DNA from: Haematobia irritans
Lineage: Eukaryota; Arthropoda; Insecta; Diptera; Muscidae
DNA: 64,000 bases
Direction of reading: 5' to 3'
Assembly: GCF_050003625.1 (NCBI RefSeq)
Contig: NC_134399.1
Location: 107,610,615-107,674,614, forward strand
Shown: in pieces, positions 50,791 through 63,103 of the stretch
Position numbering within the stretch: the first letter of the stretch is position 1
Layout: each line of letters begins with the position of its first letter
Position numbers and translations under genes: made by a program
The notes under the pieces: model-generated
The model's input: the letters and a program-made list of their open reading frames with translations, nothing else
Databases searched by the model: none
Told to the model about the DNA's origin: nothing

Positions 50791-51452
50791 AGTCCCAACT
50801 GACAAAATTTTCTATAGAAATAAAATTTTAACAAAATTTTCAATAGAAATAAAATTTGACCAAATTTTCTATAGAAATTAAATTTTGACAAAAATGTCTA
50901 TAGAAATAAAATTTTGACAACATTTTCTATAGAAATAAAATTTTGACAAAATTGTCTATAGAAATAAAATTTTGACAAAATTTTCTATAAAAATAAAATT
51001 TTGACAAAATTTTCTATAGAAATAAAATTTGACACAATTTTCTATAGAAATAAAATTTTGACAACATTTTCTTTAGAAATAAAATTTTGACAAAATATTC
51101 TATAGAAATAAAATTTTGAAAAAATTTTGTATAGAAATAAAATTGTTACAAAATTTTGTATAAAAATAAAATTTTGTATAGAAATAAAACTTTAACAAAA
51201 TTTTCTATAGAAATAAAATTTTGACAAAATTTTCTATAGAAATAAAATTTTGACAAAATTTTTTATAGAAATAAAATGTTGACAAAATATTCTATAGAAA
51301 TAAAATTTTAACAAAATTTTATATAGAAATAAAATTTTGATAAAATTTTCTATAGAAATAAAATTTTGACAACATTTTCTATAGAAATAAAATTTTGACT
51401 AAATTTTCTACAGAAATAAAATTTTGACAAAATTTTCTATAGAAATAAAATT
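50791..51452 (-). repeat. 29-bp satellite array S10
   Basis: About 23 antisense units, many near consensus. On the right it runs into DINE-type sequence via TTTCGGCCCAATTTTTGTGT. Confidence 0.9.
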
Positions 51453-51681
51453 TACGTAGATTATTTCGGCCCAATTTTTGTGTGATTGGTGATCGGCTGT
51501 ATATAACTATAGACCGCTATGGACCTATTTTTGCATGGTTGTTGGCGGCCATATACTACACAGAAAAAAATATTGTCGTTAGACCAAATATATACTCTAT
51601 GGGGTCTTAGAGCAATATTTCGATGTGTTACAAACGGAATGACAAAGTTAATATACCCGCCATCCTTTGATGGAGGGTATA
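51453..51681 (-). mobile_element. DINE-1-like fragment (5' part), composite copy 2
   Basis: TGATTGGTGATCGGCTGTAT then AACTATAGACCGCTATGGAC matches the junction at 47170 of element 5. After an internal deletion around 51560-51590 come the subterminal region (GTTACAAACGGAATGACAAA) and TGATGGAGGGTAT. Confidence 0.75.
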
Positions 51682-52195
51682 AAAAAGGCCGATTAAATAC
51701 GTATATAATTCAGTTTGACAAAATTTTCTATAGAAATAAAATTTTGACAAAATTTTCTATAGAAATAAAATTTTGACAAAATTTTCTATAGAAATAAAAT
51801 TTTGACAAAATTTTCTACAGAAATAAAATTTTGACAAAATTTTCTACAGAAATAAAATGTTGACAAAATTTTCTATAGAAATAAAATTTTGACAAAATTT
51901 TTTATAGAAATAAAATTTTGACAAAATTTTCTATAGAAATAAAATGTTGACAAAATTTTATATAGAAATAAAATTTTTACAAAATTTTCTATAGAAATAA
52001 AATTTTGACAAAATTTTCCATAGAAATAAAATTTTGACAAAATTTTCTATAGAAATAAAATTTTGACAAAATTTTCTATAGAAATAAAATTTTGACAAAT
52101 GTTTCTATAGAAATAACATTTTGACAAAATTTTCTATAGAAATAAAATTTTCACAAAATTTTGTATAGAAATAAAATTTTCTTTTAGAAATACAA
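51682..52195 (-). repeat. 29-bp satellite array S11 (most homogeneous)
   Basis: After GGCCGATTAAATACGTATAT, the same left flank as S9, come about 17 antisense units in exact 29-bp register, several identical. Probably the youngest array in the window. Confidence 0.9.
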
Positions 52196-52455
52196 TTGTG
52201 TGATTGGTGATCGGCTGTATATTTTTGCATGGTTGTTAGCGGCCATATACTAGCGCAATGTACCAAACTTCAACCGAATCGGATGAACTTTGCTCCTCCA
52301 AGAGGTTCCGGAGTTCAAATCTGGGAATCGATTTATATGGGGGCTATATATAATTATGGACCAATATGGACCAAATGTTGTTAGAGACCATATACTAACA
52401 CCACGTACCAACGTAGCACTTTAATATACCCCCCATACTATGGTGCAGGGTATAG
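52196..52455 (-). mobile_element. DINE-1-like fragment, composite copy 3
   Basis: GTGATTGGTGATCGGCTGTA, one 153-bp repeat, and the end ATACCCCCCATACTATGGTG then CAGGGTAT. The microsatellite region is deleted. Confidence 0.75.
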
Positions 52456-54479
52456 AAATATTGTTACACTAACAAAAATAGACTTCATTTGAATTGGTAA
52501 TACTTCGTGTCAGTTTTTATATAAATTCGTATCATTATTTGTAACAGAGAGCAATATATTCTAATTTTATAGTTGAAAACAATATTCTTTGTCGAGCAGG
52601 AATGTGAGACGATGTTACTTTTAGAAATTCCCCCATGTCTGGTAAACGAATTCGCAAAATGCAAAATTTTTATAACTGTCATTAACTTCTGAACCATTTC
52701 ATAATTTGTCAAGAAATTTCTTCCACTTAAATTCCTTAGCCAGTATGTATGGAACAGTATGTACAAATTTTGTGTGAAGTGTCATTGTCCTTCGGATACT
52801 ATATATTGAGGAATTTGTAAACCAGAACAGAGGGGATTGTATATTTAGAAATTGTATTTCATCAGATAATTTTTTGTTATAAAATATGTTCATCATAATG
52901 TGGGTATTTCTAGCTATTAAGGAAGTAGTAAATAAACAATAATAATTTGGATTATTCGTGGATAAAGCTACAAGTTTATGTTAATAAGTTTTCACATTAA
53001 TATATCGTTACATAAATTTTACTTTATGTTCGTTTTGATCGATTGAATAGTTTAAGTTTAATACAAGCTTATTGAACATGAAGAATAATATGTAAAGTAA
53101 TTAATTTGGACGAAGAACCAGCCTGCATTGATATCAGGCTAACATAAAAATAGTATTTTTAATTTATTAAATTTTTTGTTTAATTGTTAGAGAAGGAGTT
53201 TAGTTGTAAGTTTGTTTGAATTACATCGAACGCGGAAAGGAACTTATATAATTTTATCGTTAATATTACCATGAAAGTATTTAAATATTTTCATGAATTT
53301 TTTTCACAGAAAATGGAGTTAACACATGCAATATCATTTGTTTTCCTTCTTCTTTTCGATCACTCTTTTTCCATAAACATAATTTGTATACAATTTGTGT
53401 AACATTTTTATTTTTGTTAAATTCGAATTTAATAAGGATTATTATTGCACTCTTATTTTATTAAGGTTTACTACACAATTTGCGTTTATTTATATTTTTG
53501 GTAAATAAAATTATTTTATTTCGATTTTTTTTGTTTGTATTTTTTCGTCTTCTTTATTATAGGTCGTTTTATTGATTTTTTTATATCTATTGGATTTGCG
53601 AGGTTTTTGTTTTATCGATAGCCGATTTAGCCAATAATTCGCGCACGTATTTTAATCGTAGAAAATAATACATTTTATGACCATCATCATGGCCTTTTCT
53701 TTATCATCTGCCAGTCATCATGGTCTTCAGTTAAATCACTCATTTCACCAAATGTCGATACACAATGCCAGACTACCACCTATTACTATTGTTGTTGATA
53801 TGAAGATGATTGGATAGGCCAACTGACTGACTGGCTGCTTGAATGCCTAGATGGATGAATGCATATGGCCCAAAGATTTGGCTAAAATATAACAACGGCT
53901 TACTCTCTCATAACTAAACCGATTTCGATACGTTAAGTATTTCAGCTAACTGTGAAAAAATGTTTTTTTGTTTTATTTAAGCTAAAGCTGTAATTGGTGT
54001 TGCATTCACCACCCAGGGTATCTAGCAACAAGTGGCAGTTTGCCTACACTGAAGAGAAAAAACTAGTGGCAAATTCTTGGTATATATTCTAAATTGTGGT
54101 CTTAAAGAAAGGTTGTACAATTATAAATATCATTATCATTTATCATTTTTTTATTGTATTTCCAAGAAAGCAAAAATAATTTTTATGAAATATAAATATT
54201 ACTATAGAATCAAAAGAATTCGTTTAGATTTTTAAACATATTTCTTGTGAAATATTTATATTTCCTATTTTTATTAAATATATTTTGAGATAATATATGT
54301 ATAATGTTATGCAAAGTTCATATGAATAAACTTATTTATTTGGGCAAATTTTTTTATATTGCATAAGAAACAAATAAAAATATCGGATTTGATTTCTATA
54401 TCCCCATCAATTTCATTTATTGTATAAATTACTCATTCAAATTATTGAAGAATATAGAAAAAAAAAAACAATCTTCAAT
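52456..54479. other. 2-kb region, mostly unique-looking
   Basis: AT-rich with short meaningless frames (52485-52896). 53620-53880 is less AT-rich (GATCGCGC-type words absent, CTGACTGACTGGCTGC present) and may be unique sequence. No splice-bounded frame found. Confidence 0.4.
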
Positions 54480-54630
54480 TGTTAAGAACGAGATTCAAAG
54501 ACTCAAAGTCTCAATATTTTCAAATTCCCTTCAGGATTTTGGTATTGATTTTGAGCCAAAGATCCTGCTTCTTTAAAATAAATAAATTTTTAAGGAAGCT
54601 ATCTAGCTTTAAATCATGGTTCTACACTGG
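54480..54630 (+). repeat. fragment of the 8101-8757 family
   Basis: TTTTGGTATTGATTTTGAGC and TATCTAGCTTTAAATCATGG match 8170-8250. Confidence 0.55.
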
Positions 54631-54960
54631 TAGAAAAAGTTTCGTTAATACGATGAATTCCAACGTTGTATTAACGAAATTCTTCTTCATTAAAAGTCAG
54701 CCAACGTAGCATTTCGTTATAACAACGTAATTTTACGTTATAATAATGACGTAGGCTTTTCGTTGTGTTAACGATTGAATATTCGTTGTATGAATGAAAC
54801 TTATTCATTGTATGGATGCGGCTTACACGTTGAATGAATGAAAATTATTCATTGTATCAAGCCAGTTTTTTCATTGTCTGAATGAAAGACTTACTTTGTA
54901 TCAATGAAAACAAACGTTATATTAATGAAACCTAATGAATTATTGAGTCTAGTCATTGGT
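54626..54960. repeat. ACGTT/CATTGTA hairpin-rich repeat
   Basis: TTTCGTTAATAC (54641) pairs with GTATTAACGAAA (about 54670). Many variants of TTCGTTGTAT and TTCATTGTATGAATG follow. Probably a MITE, family unknown. Confidence 0.5.
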
Positions 54961-55254
54961 AGTGTATTATTTTATGTTAAGATCTTTGAAATATATTTTA
55001 GTAGGAAATAATAAATAAATTAAGCAATTTAATATTATTTCACTCAGAATTGAGTCATTGTCTATTTAATTTTGACAAACTTTGATCATGTACCCAGCAA
55101 ACAAATTGGAAGTTCGACTAAAGGCACAACTTTAAAAGCACTTCCAAAAATGCCCTCCCAAAAATGTTTTTTATTTTAAGAACACAGGAAGTTCTTTTGA
55201 TTCAATTTTTTTAAAAATCGCTTTGTTCATGTTTTTAATAAGAAAAATTTTAAA

Positions 55255-58200
55255 ATTTTTTAAATTTTAGAAAATTTCAATAGAAAATTTTGTCAAAATT
55301 TTATTTCTATAGAATTTTTTTGTATTTCCATAGAAAATTTTAGCAAAATTTTATTTCTTTAGAAACTTTATTTCATTTGAAAATTTTGGCATAATTTTGA
55401 TTCTATAGCAAATTTTGTGAACAGTTTTTTTATTGAAAATTTTGTGAAAATTTTATTTCTGTAGAAAATTTTGTGAACATTTCATATCAATAAAATTTTA
55501 TTAAACTTTTATTTATATAGAACATTTTATCAAAATTTTATTAAAAATTTATTTCTGTAGAAAATTTTGTCAAAATTTTATTTCTACAGAAAATGTTCTC
55601 TAAATTTTATTACTCTAGAAGATTTTGTCAAAATTTTATTTCTTTAGAAAATTTTGTCATAATTTTATTTCTATAGAAATATTTTGTCATAATTTTATTT
55701 CTATAGAAAATTTAGGCAAATTTGTATTTCTATAGAAAATTTTGTCAAAATTTTATTTCTATAGAAAATTTTGTCTAAATTTTATTTCTTTAGAAAATTT
55801 TGTCATACTATTATTTCTATAGAAACTTTTGTCAAAAATCTATATCTTAGAACATTTTGGCAAAATTATATTTCTATAGAAAATTTTTTCAAAAATTTAT
55901 TTCTTTAGAACAATTGAAATAATAAAAAAGTTTCAAATAGGAAATAATATTTATTCATAAATAAGCAATTTATTATTATTTCACTCAGAATTGGGAATTA
56001 ATTTTGACAAACTTTGATCATGTATCCAGCAAAAAAAATTTTGTATTTCTATAGAAAATTTTAGCAAAATTTTATTTCTGTAGAAACTTTATTTCATTTG
56101 AAAATTTTGGCATAATTTTTATTCTATAGAACATTTTGTGAACATTTTATTTCTATGGAAAAATTTGTGAAAACTTTATTTCTGTAGAAAATTTTGTGAA
56201 AATTTCATATCAATAAAATTTTCTATAAAATTTTATTAAAATTTTATTTATATAGATAATGTTCTCGAAATTTTATTTCTATAGAAAATTTTGTCAAAAT
56301 TTATTTCTTTAAAAAATTTTGTCATAATATTATTTCTATAAAAAAGTTTGTCAAAATTCTATTTCTATGGAACATTTTGGCAAAGAATATTTTTTTCAAA
56401 ATTTTATTTCTATAGAATATGTTCTCTAAATTTTATTTCTATAGAATATGTTCTCTAAATTTTATTTCTATAAAAAATTTTGTCAAAATGTTACTTCGTT
56501 AGAAAATTTTGTCAAAATTTTATTTATATAGAAAATTTTATCAAAATTTTATTAAAAATTTTTTTCGATAGAAAAATTTACCAAAATTTTATTTCTTTAT
56601 AAAATTTTGTCAAAATTTTATTTCTTTAGAAAATGTTGCCATAATATTATTTCTATAGAAAATTTTGTCAAAATTCTTTTTCTATAGAACATTTTGGCAA
56701 AATTGTATTTCTATAGAAAATTTTGTTAAAATTTTATTTCTATAGAAAATTTTGCCAAAATTTTATTTCTTTAGAAAATTTTATCATACTATTATTTCTA
56801 TAAAAAATTTTGTCAAAAATTTTATTAAAATTTTATTGAAAATTTATTTGTATAAAACATTTTTGTCAAATTTTTACTTCTATAGGAAACTTTGTGTCAA
56901 AATTTGATTTCTATAGAAAATGTTCTCTAAATTTTATTTCTATAGAAAATTTTGTCAAAATTCTATTTCTATAGAACATTTTGGCAAATTTGTATTTCTA
57001 TAAAAATTTTTTTCAAAATTTTGTTTCTATAGAATACTTTCTCTAAATTTTATTTCTATAGAAAATTTTGTCAAAATTTTATTTCTTTAGAAAATTTTGT
57101 CATAATATTATTTCTATAGAAAATTTTGTCAAAAATTTTATCAAAATTTTATTAAAAATTTATTTGTATAAAAAATTTTTGTCAAAATTTTACTTCTATA
57201 GGAAACTTTGTCAAAATTTTATTTGTATAGAAAATGTTCTCTAAATTTTATTTCTATAGAAAAATTTGTCAAAATTTTATTTCTTTATAAAATTTTGTCA
57301 ACATTTTATTTCTTTAGAAAATTTTGTCAAAATTCTATTTCTATAGAAAATTTTGGCAAATTTGTATTTCTATAGAACATTTTGACAAAATTCTATTTCT
57401 ATAGAAAATTTTGTCAAAATTCTATTTCTATAGAAAATTTTGTCAAAATTGTATTTTTATAACTTTTGGCAAAATTTTATTTGTATAGAAAATTTTTTTA
57501 AAATTTTATTTCTTAGGAAAATTTTGTTAAAATTTTATTTCTTCAGAAAAGTTTGTCATACTATTATTTCTATAGAAAATTTTGTCTTAATTGTATTTTT
57601 ATAGAACATTTTGACAAAATTGTATTTCTATAGAAAAATTTTTCAAAATGTTATTTCTATAGAAAGTGTTCTCTAAATAGTATTTCTATAGAAAATTTTG
57701 TCAAAATTCTTTTTCTATAGACCATTTTGGCAAAATTTTATTTCTATAGAAAATTTTGTTAAAATTTTATTTCTATAGAAAATTTTGTCAAAATTTTATT
57801 TCTATAGAAAATTTTGTCAAAATTCTATTTCTATAGAACATTTTTGCAAATTTGTATTTCTATAGAAACTTTTTTCAAAATTTTATTTGTATAGAATATG
57901 TTTTCAAAATTTTATTTCTATAGAAAATTTTGTCAAAATTTTACTTCTTTAGGTAATTTTGTCATAATATTATTTCTATAGAAAATTTTGTCAAAATTCT
58001 ATTTCTATAGAAAACCTTGTCAAAATTTTATTTCGATAGAAAATGTTCTCCAAATTTTATTTCTATAGAAAAATTGGTCAAAATTTTATTTCTTTATAAA
58101 ATTTTGTCAAAATTTTATTTCTTTAGAAAATTTTGTCAAAATTTTATTTCTTTAGAAAATTTTGTTAAAATTTTATTTCTTAGGAAAATTTTGTTAAAAT

Positions 58201-58302
58201 TTTATTTCTATAGAAAATATTCTCTAAATTTTATTTCTATAGAAAATTTTGTCAAAATTCTTTTTCTTAGAACATTTTGGCAAAATTGTATATTTCTATA
58301 GA
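55255..58302 (+). repeat. 29-bp satellite array S12 (3 kb, T-rich sense)
   Basis: About 105 units with variants GGCAAAATTTT, TCATAATATTA and TTCTCTAAATTTT that recur in fixed order, giving a higher-order period of several hundred bp. The single-copy flank TTATTTCACTCAGAATTG (55035) reappears within the array at about 55985, with AAACTTTGATCATGTA. A whole flank-plus-array block was therefore duplicated. Confidence 0.9.
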
Positions 58303-58390
58303 AAATCGCTTTGGCGTAATGGTTAGTATGCTAAGGCGTTCTGTAATGGTGCAACCCCCGAACGAAGCGAAAACGTTTTTCGAGTTGTAA
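58303..58390 (+). mobile_element. tRNA-like fragment
   Basis: TCGCTTTGGCGTAATGGTTA resembles an A box. The B-box part (CAACCCCCGAACGAAGCG) is poor. Likely a degenerate SINE head. Confidence 0.4.
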
Positions 58391-58514
58391 CAATTAAATA
58401 ATAATAAAAATAAAAATTAAAATTGGTGACCAATTTTTTCCACTTTATATAACGTACGCCACACTATGGAACATGGTATTATAACCTACCAGAATGAGAC
58501 GATATTGACACATG

Positions 58515-59192
58515 GTACCATTCAATGGTGATGGGGGTACAATAAATTTGTCATTCCGTTTGTAACACGTCGAAATATCAATTTCCGACTACATAAAGTA
58601 TATTCTTGTTCATAGAGAAATTCTAAGACGATATATCAATGCCCGTCTGTCTGTCTTTTGTAATCACGCTACAATCTTCAATAAAGCTGACGTACTGAAA
58701 TTTTGCTCAAGGTCGTCTTTTGTCTGCAGGCAGGTTAAGTTCGAAGATGGGCTATATCGGTATAGATTTTGATATAGCCCCCATACAAACCGAGCTCCGA
58801 TTTGTGGTCTTGAGCATCTAGACACCGCAATTTGTATCGGAAATTCAAAATCTTGAGGTATTTTTGAATGCTTAAATAGGTGTGGCAATTACGGTGTGAT
58901 TCGGGCAAAGTTTTCTTATAGCCCCCCCCCCCCCCCACATAGCCCGATCTTTTTTTTTTTATCAGATTTGCCTTAAATTGGAAATCTAGAAGTATTTTGG
59001 GTCCATACCAAAATGTGCTGAAGATGGTGTGTATCGGTCCAAGTTTTGCTATAGCCCCCATATAGGCCGATCTTTCGATTTGATTTCTTGGTCTTCTGGA
59101 CACCGCAATTTTTATCTGATTTGCCTTAAAATGGAAATCTAGGTGTATTTCGGGTCCATAAACAAGTGTGCCGAATATGGTGTATCGGTGGG
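58515..59192 (+). mobile_element. DINE-1-like subfamily B, plus copy, cut by a SINE
   Basis: CAATGGTGATGGGGGTACAA, TTGTCATTCCGTTTGTAACA and CCCGTCTGTCTGTCTTTTGT form the 5' end. Central repeats (GATATAGCCCCCATACAAAC) follow. At 58922-58936 a C run of 15 replaces the usual CCCCC, and a T run follows at 58950-58961. It ends where the SINE starts. Confidence 0.78.
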
Positions 59193-59380
59193 AGCCACCG
59201 TGGTGCAATGGTTAGTATGCCCGCCTTGCATACACAAGATGGTGGGTTCGATTCCTGCTTCAACCGAACACCAAAAAAACTTTTCAGCGGTGGATTATCC
59301 CACTTCAGTAATGCTGGTGATATTTCTGAGTGTTTTTTTAAGTGGCTTCACAGCAATGTGGAACGCCGTTCTAAACATAA
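59193..59380 (+). mobile_element. tRNA-derived SINE, 3' part altered
   Basis: GAGCCACCGTGGTGCAATGG, GTGGGTTCGATTCCTGCTTC (B box) and GCGGTGGATTATCCCACTTC. The similarity stops after AATGTGGAACGCCGTTCT; the usual tail is missing. Confidence 0.85.
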
Positions 59381-60290
59381 ATAATGCCCGATCGAAGTTA
59401 GAGCTTTTCTTCCTGCTAACTTATATAACTTCCGCATTAACTTATCCATAAGTTGATCATATATTCCAAGATTTGCCAGTAGTTTTCTCTCAGTGTACGA
59501 GACAAATAGAAAAAGAAAACGAATCTAAATCCATGTCCGTGTATCGGTTTGTATTAACTACCTTTTCATTATGCCGTGGTTTCATACAACAACAAAAAAA
59601 TGGCAAGAAATAAAAAAAAAACAAAAATAATAATACAAGCACTGGAAAATAAATCAAAATCGCTTCAATTAAAGTCAGCACCACAAACGGAGGAGATTGA
59701 GTTTTTTTATTTCGAATTTTGTATATTTTATGTTTTTTGTTTGCTTTTCCTTAGTTTTGAATGTTATTATATATTTCTATTTTAATAATTATAGTTTTTC
59801 TTCAGCTTCTTCGACTATGGTTTCATTGGAATTGGGCACATATAAGCAAGCCAACACACATATAGAATAAAATGTTGCAGTTAAACACTTTCGTAGTTGC
59901 TGTTAATGACTATGTATGTGTGTGTGTGTAACCGTAACGGTTATGATACATTATTTCTTCTTCTTTTTTTTTGTAAATTTGAAATGTCTGATATGGATAT
60001 TAAAGCGAGCATTATTAAGACAGGCCAGTTATGTTTTTGATTTTTATGATTTTACGCGTTTGTTTCTCATTTGGCCATCTTTAAAGGCTTTAGCATGCTC
60101 GAATGCAATGGTCGAATGCACTTTTACTGGGTTTTCAAACACACGGATGAGGAGCTAGAAGAACTTTGTAGATAATTTTTTTTAATGCAACACAAAAATT
60201 TCACGTCATATTTTTCTTTAAGGTTTATTTGGTTTTCTAAGACAAAAAAATTGGATTTTTGTTTTAAACAATTTTTTTAATGTCGTAGTG
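59381..60290. other. AT-rich sequence, nothing recognised
   Basis: Contains a short TG run at 59917-59930. No supported features. Confidence 0.4.
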
Positions 60291-60688
60291 AAGCAGCGAT
60301 AACAACTGCAATCAAATTCTTTTGCTTTTTCACAATTTTTTTTTGCAAGAATTTTTTCAAAACTGTAACGGCTCTCCGCGTTGTTACTGCAATAGCACGA
60401 TTCACGTAAATTCTAATTCTATTTCTAAAGTTGAAAATTAAAGAAAAGTTTTCTGGTGGATAACGCAATCACCACCATTCGCCACTACACGCCGTACATG
60501 AATAGATCACGGCTTGTTGGCCGCCTTAAGCGCAAGCGCAAAAGAAACACAAGAATAACAAAACAAAAACAACGGCAACAGCAACAACAACAAATAAGCC
60601 AAAGCTGGACAACATCGTCAATATCAGCTGCCGCATTGGCATTCACAAACAGACAAAAGGCAATTGCCAACCCACCACCAGTTTGGCC
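60291..60688. other. island of unique, less AT-rich sequence; possible untranslated exon
   Basis: ACGGCTCTCCGCGTTGTTAC, GGCTTGTTGGCCGCCTTAAG and CAACGGCAACAGCAACAACA stand out from the surroundings. CAA/CAG repeats are common in fly leader sequences. A plus-strand frame (60456-60734) runs into the MITE at 60690, so it is not a conserved protein. Strand and role unknown. Confidence 0.3.
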
Positions 60689-60689
60689 T

Positions 60690-61264
60690 ACACAGAAAAA
60701 AATATCACCAAAATATTTCCAATTAAAAATTTAATTGAAGTTGAAATTTTTTTCAATTAATAAATTAATTGGTACAATTAACTTTTTAATCAAGATAGAA
60801 ACATTAAATTAATTAAGTCAATGATTGAACATTTTAAAATTTTTAATTAAAAAGTTAATTGATACAATTAATTTTTAATCAAATTCGGAAGACTAAGTCA
60901 GTTTATGATGATGAACATTTTTTTTTTAATTTTTAATTAAAATTTTTTTTCAAACAATCAATTGTTAATCCAAATAAAAATTCTAAGCCAATTCAGAATG
61001 TAATTGAAAATAGTTATCTTTTTTTAATTAATAAATTAATTGAGTTTTGCAATCAACATCAATTAAATTTTTAATTGAATCAATTAAAAAATTAATTGAA
61101 ATTTTGCAATGAAATCAATTAATTTTTTAATCAAGAATTTTTTCTATGCCCAATTAAAACTGTGATTGATACTATCATTTTCGTGATTGAAGACATTTCA
61201 ATTAAAAAATTAATTGGATCAATTAATTTCGTGATTGAATCAGAAAAAAATTTTTTGTGTGTAG
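60690..61264. mobile_element. AATTAATT-type MITE, best copy
   Basis: The left end ACACAGAAAAAAATATCACC and the right end TTGAATCAGAAAAAAATTTT then TTTGTGTGTAG bound 575 bp. The interior is AATTAATTTTTTAATTGA motifs that can fold throughout. Reference copy for 7125, 9215, 10131-11222 and 11950. Confidence 0.65.
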
Positions 61265-61682
61265 GTGGTAATCTTAAAACCAGAAGACCCCACTGTTGCA
61301 TTCATTGAGTATTTCACTCAATTCAATTCAAACAAAACTCAAAACAATACGACACATTGGCGTTTTATTGAATGCAAAGCGGATGAATAGCCTGTTGCTT
61401 CTCTCCCCCCCTCACCCCTCACCATTCTTTTTGCCACCTCATTTTATTAGGAAATCAAATTTGAAAAGTTTTTTTTTCCGTATTGTCCCACATAAGTGAT
61501 GGCGCTTTAAATATTGCTGATTTTTGAAATTTGGATTAGCAAGTTGATCCATTCATCCATTCAGCGAAATCTTCGACATAAGATAAAGAGTAGAATACGA
61601 GGTTAGTTGCAAGAGATTAACCAAATCCAGACTTTGGATTCTAGAGTGACTAGTAATACAACATAGTAAAGTGTTTGTTGTT
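61265..61682. other. unique-looking sequence
   Basis: Includes a pyrimidine tract CTTCTCTCCCCCCCTCACCC (61397-61416). No gene recognised. Confidence 0.4.
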
Positions 61683-62964
61683 ATACCCTCCACCGTAGGA
61701 TGGGGGGTATATTAACTTTGTCATTCCGTTTGTAACACATCGAAATATTGCTCTAAGACACCATAAAGTATATATATTCTGGGTCGTGGTGAAATTCTGA
61801 GTCGATCTAAGCATGACCGTTCGTCCGTCCGTCTGTTGAAATCACGCTCACTTCCGAACGAAACAAGCTATCGACTTGAAACTTGGCACAAGTAATTGTT
61901 ATTGATGTACGTCGGATCGTATTGCAAATGGGCCATATCGGTCCACTTTTACGTATAGCCCCCATATAAACGGACCCCCAAATTTGGCTTGCAGACCCTC
62001 TAAGAGAAGCAAATTTCATCCGATCTGGCTGAAATTTTGTACATGGTATTGGTATATGGTCTCTAACAACCATGCAAAAATTGGTCCACATCGGTCCATA
62101 ATTATATAAATCCCCCATATAAACCGATCCCCAGATTTGGCTTGCGGAGCCTCAAAGAGAAGCAAATTTCATCCGATCCGGCTGAAATTTGGTATTGCAA
62201 CTGGGACATATCGGTCCACTTTTGCGTATAGCCGCATATAAACGGACCCCCAGATTTGGCTTGCGGAGCCTCAAAGAGAAGCAAATTTCATCCGATCCGG
62301 CTGAAATTTTGTACATGGTATTGGTATATGGTCTCTAACCACTATGCAAAAATTGATCCACATCGGTCCATAATTATATGTAGCCCACATATAAACCGAT
62401 CCCCAGATTTGGTTTTCGTAGCCTTAAAGAGAAGCAAATTTCATCCGATCCGCCTGAAATTTAGTATGGCGTGTTGGTATATGGTATCTAACAACCATGC
62501 AAAAATTGGTCGACATCGGTCCATAATTATATATAGCCCCCATATAAACCGATCGCCAGATTTGGCTTGCGGAGCCTCTTGAAGGAGCAAAATTCATCCG
62601 ATCCGGTTGAAATTTGGTACATTTCGCTAGTGTATGGCCGATAACAACCATGGAAAAATTGGTCCGAATCGATCTATATTACAAAAGTTCATATCGGTTC
62701 GTAATTATTTCTTCCCTATATATACCGGTCAAGAACTGAATATATACGTATTTAATCGACCATTTTTTTGTCTACCATATATATCCCACATGAACTAATT
62801 TACAATTTAGAAGATGATGTTAAGAAGTTTTAAGATCCCTTGCCATCGGCTGCAACCCAAGTAATTTAATTTTGGATGACCGCCTTTAGTAGAAGTTTCT
62901 ACGCAATCCATGGTGGAGGGTACATAAGATTCGGCCTGGCCGAACTTACGGCCGTATATACTTG
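61683..62964 (+). mobile_element. DINE-1-like element 7 (complete)
   Basis: Starts ATACCCTCCACCGTAGGATG and ends CCGAACTTACGGCCGTATAT then ACTTG. It carries 153-bp repeats and, near the 3' side, GAACTGAATATATACGTATT then TAATCGACC. That is the sequence at which the satellite block sits in element 5. Confidence 0.88.
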
Positions 62965-63103
62965 TTTTTAATTTTGTTGTTCGAGTTGGGTACGAATTAT
63001 GACAAAGCCATCACACCCTGCACGAAAGTGGCTCTGCAATATTTACTCTTAACAGCCCTACTCCCCAAAATGCGTCAGGTGCAAAAGTCCAACGGATTAG
63101 GTT

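Noticed and set aside
4776..58301. Peptides rich in [17 protein letters not shown] across several arrays
   Set aside because: They are the 29-bp satellite read in frame; frame changes with every indel.
59143..59451. Frames over the SINE with MVQWLVCPPCIHK-type peptides (also 47693-47945)
   Set aside because: SINE-derived, present in every copy of the family by descent, not selected coding sequence.
60456..60734. Gln-rich plus-strand frame as a protein
   Set aside because: Its last 15 codons lie in a MITE and there is no domain. It could at most be a leader sequence.
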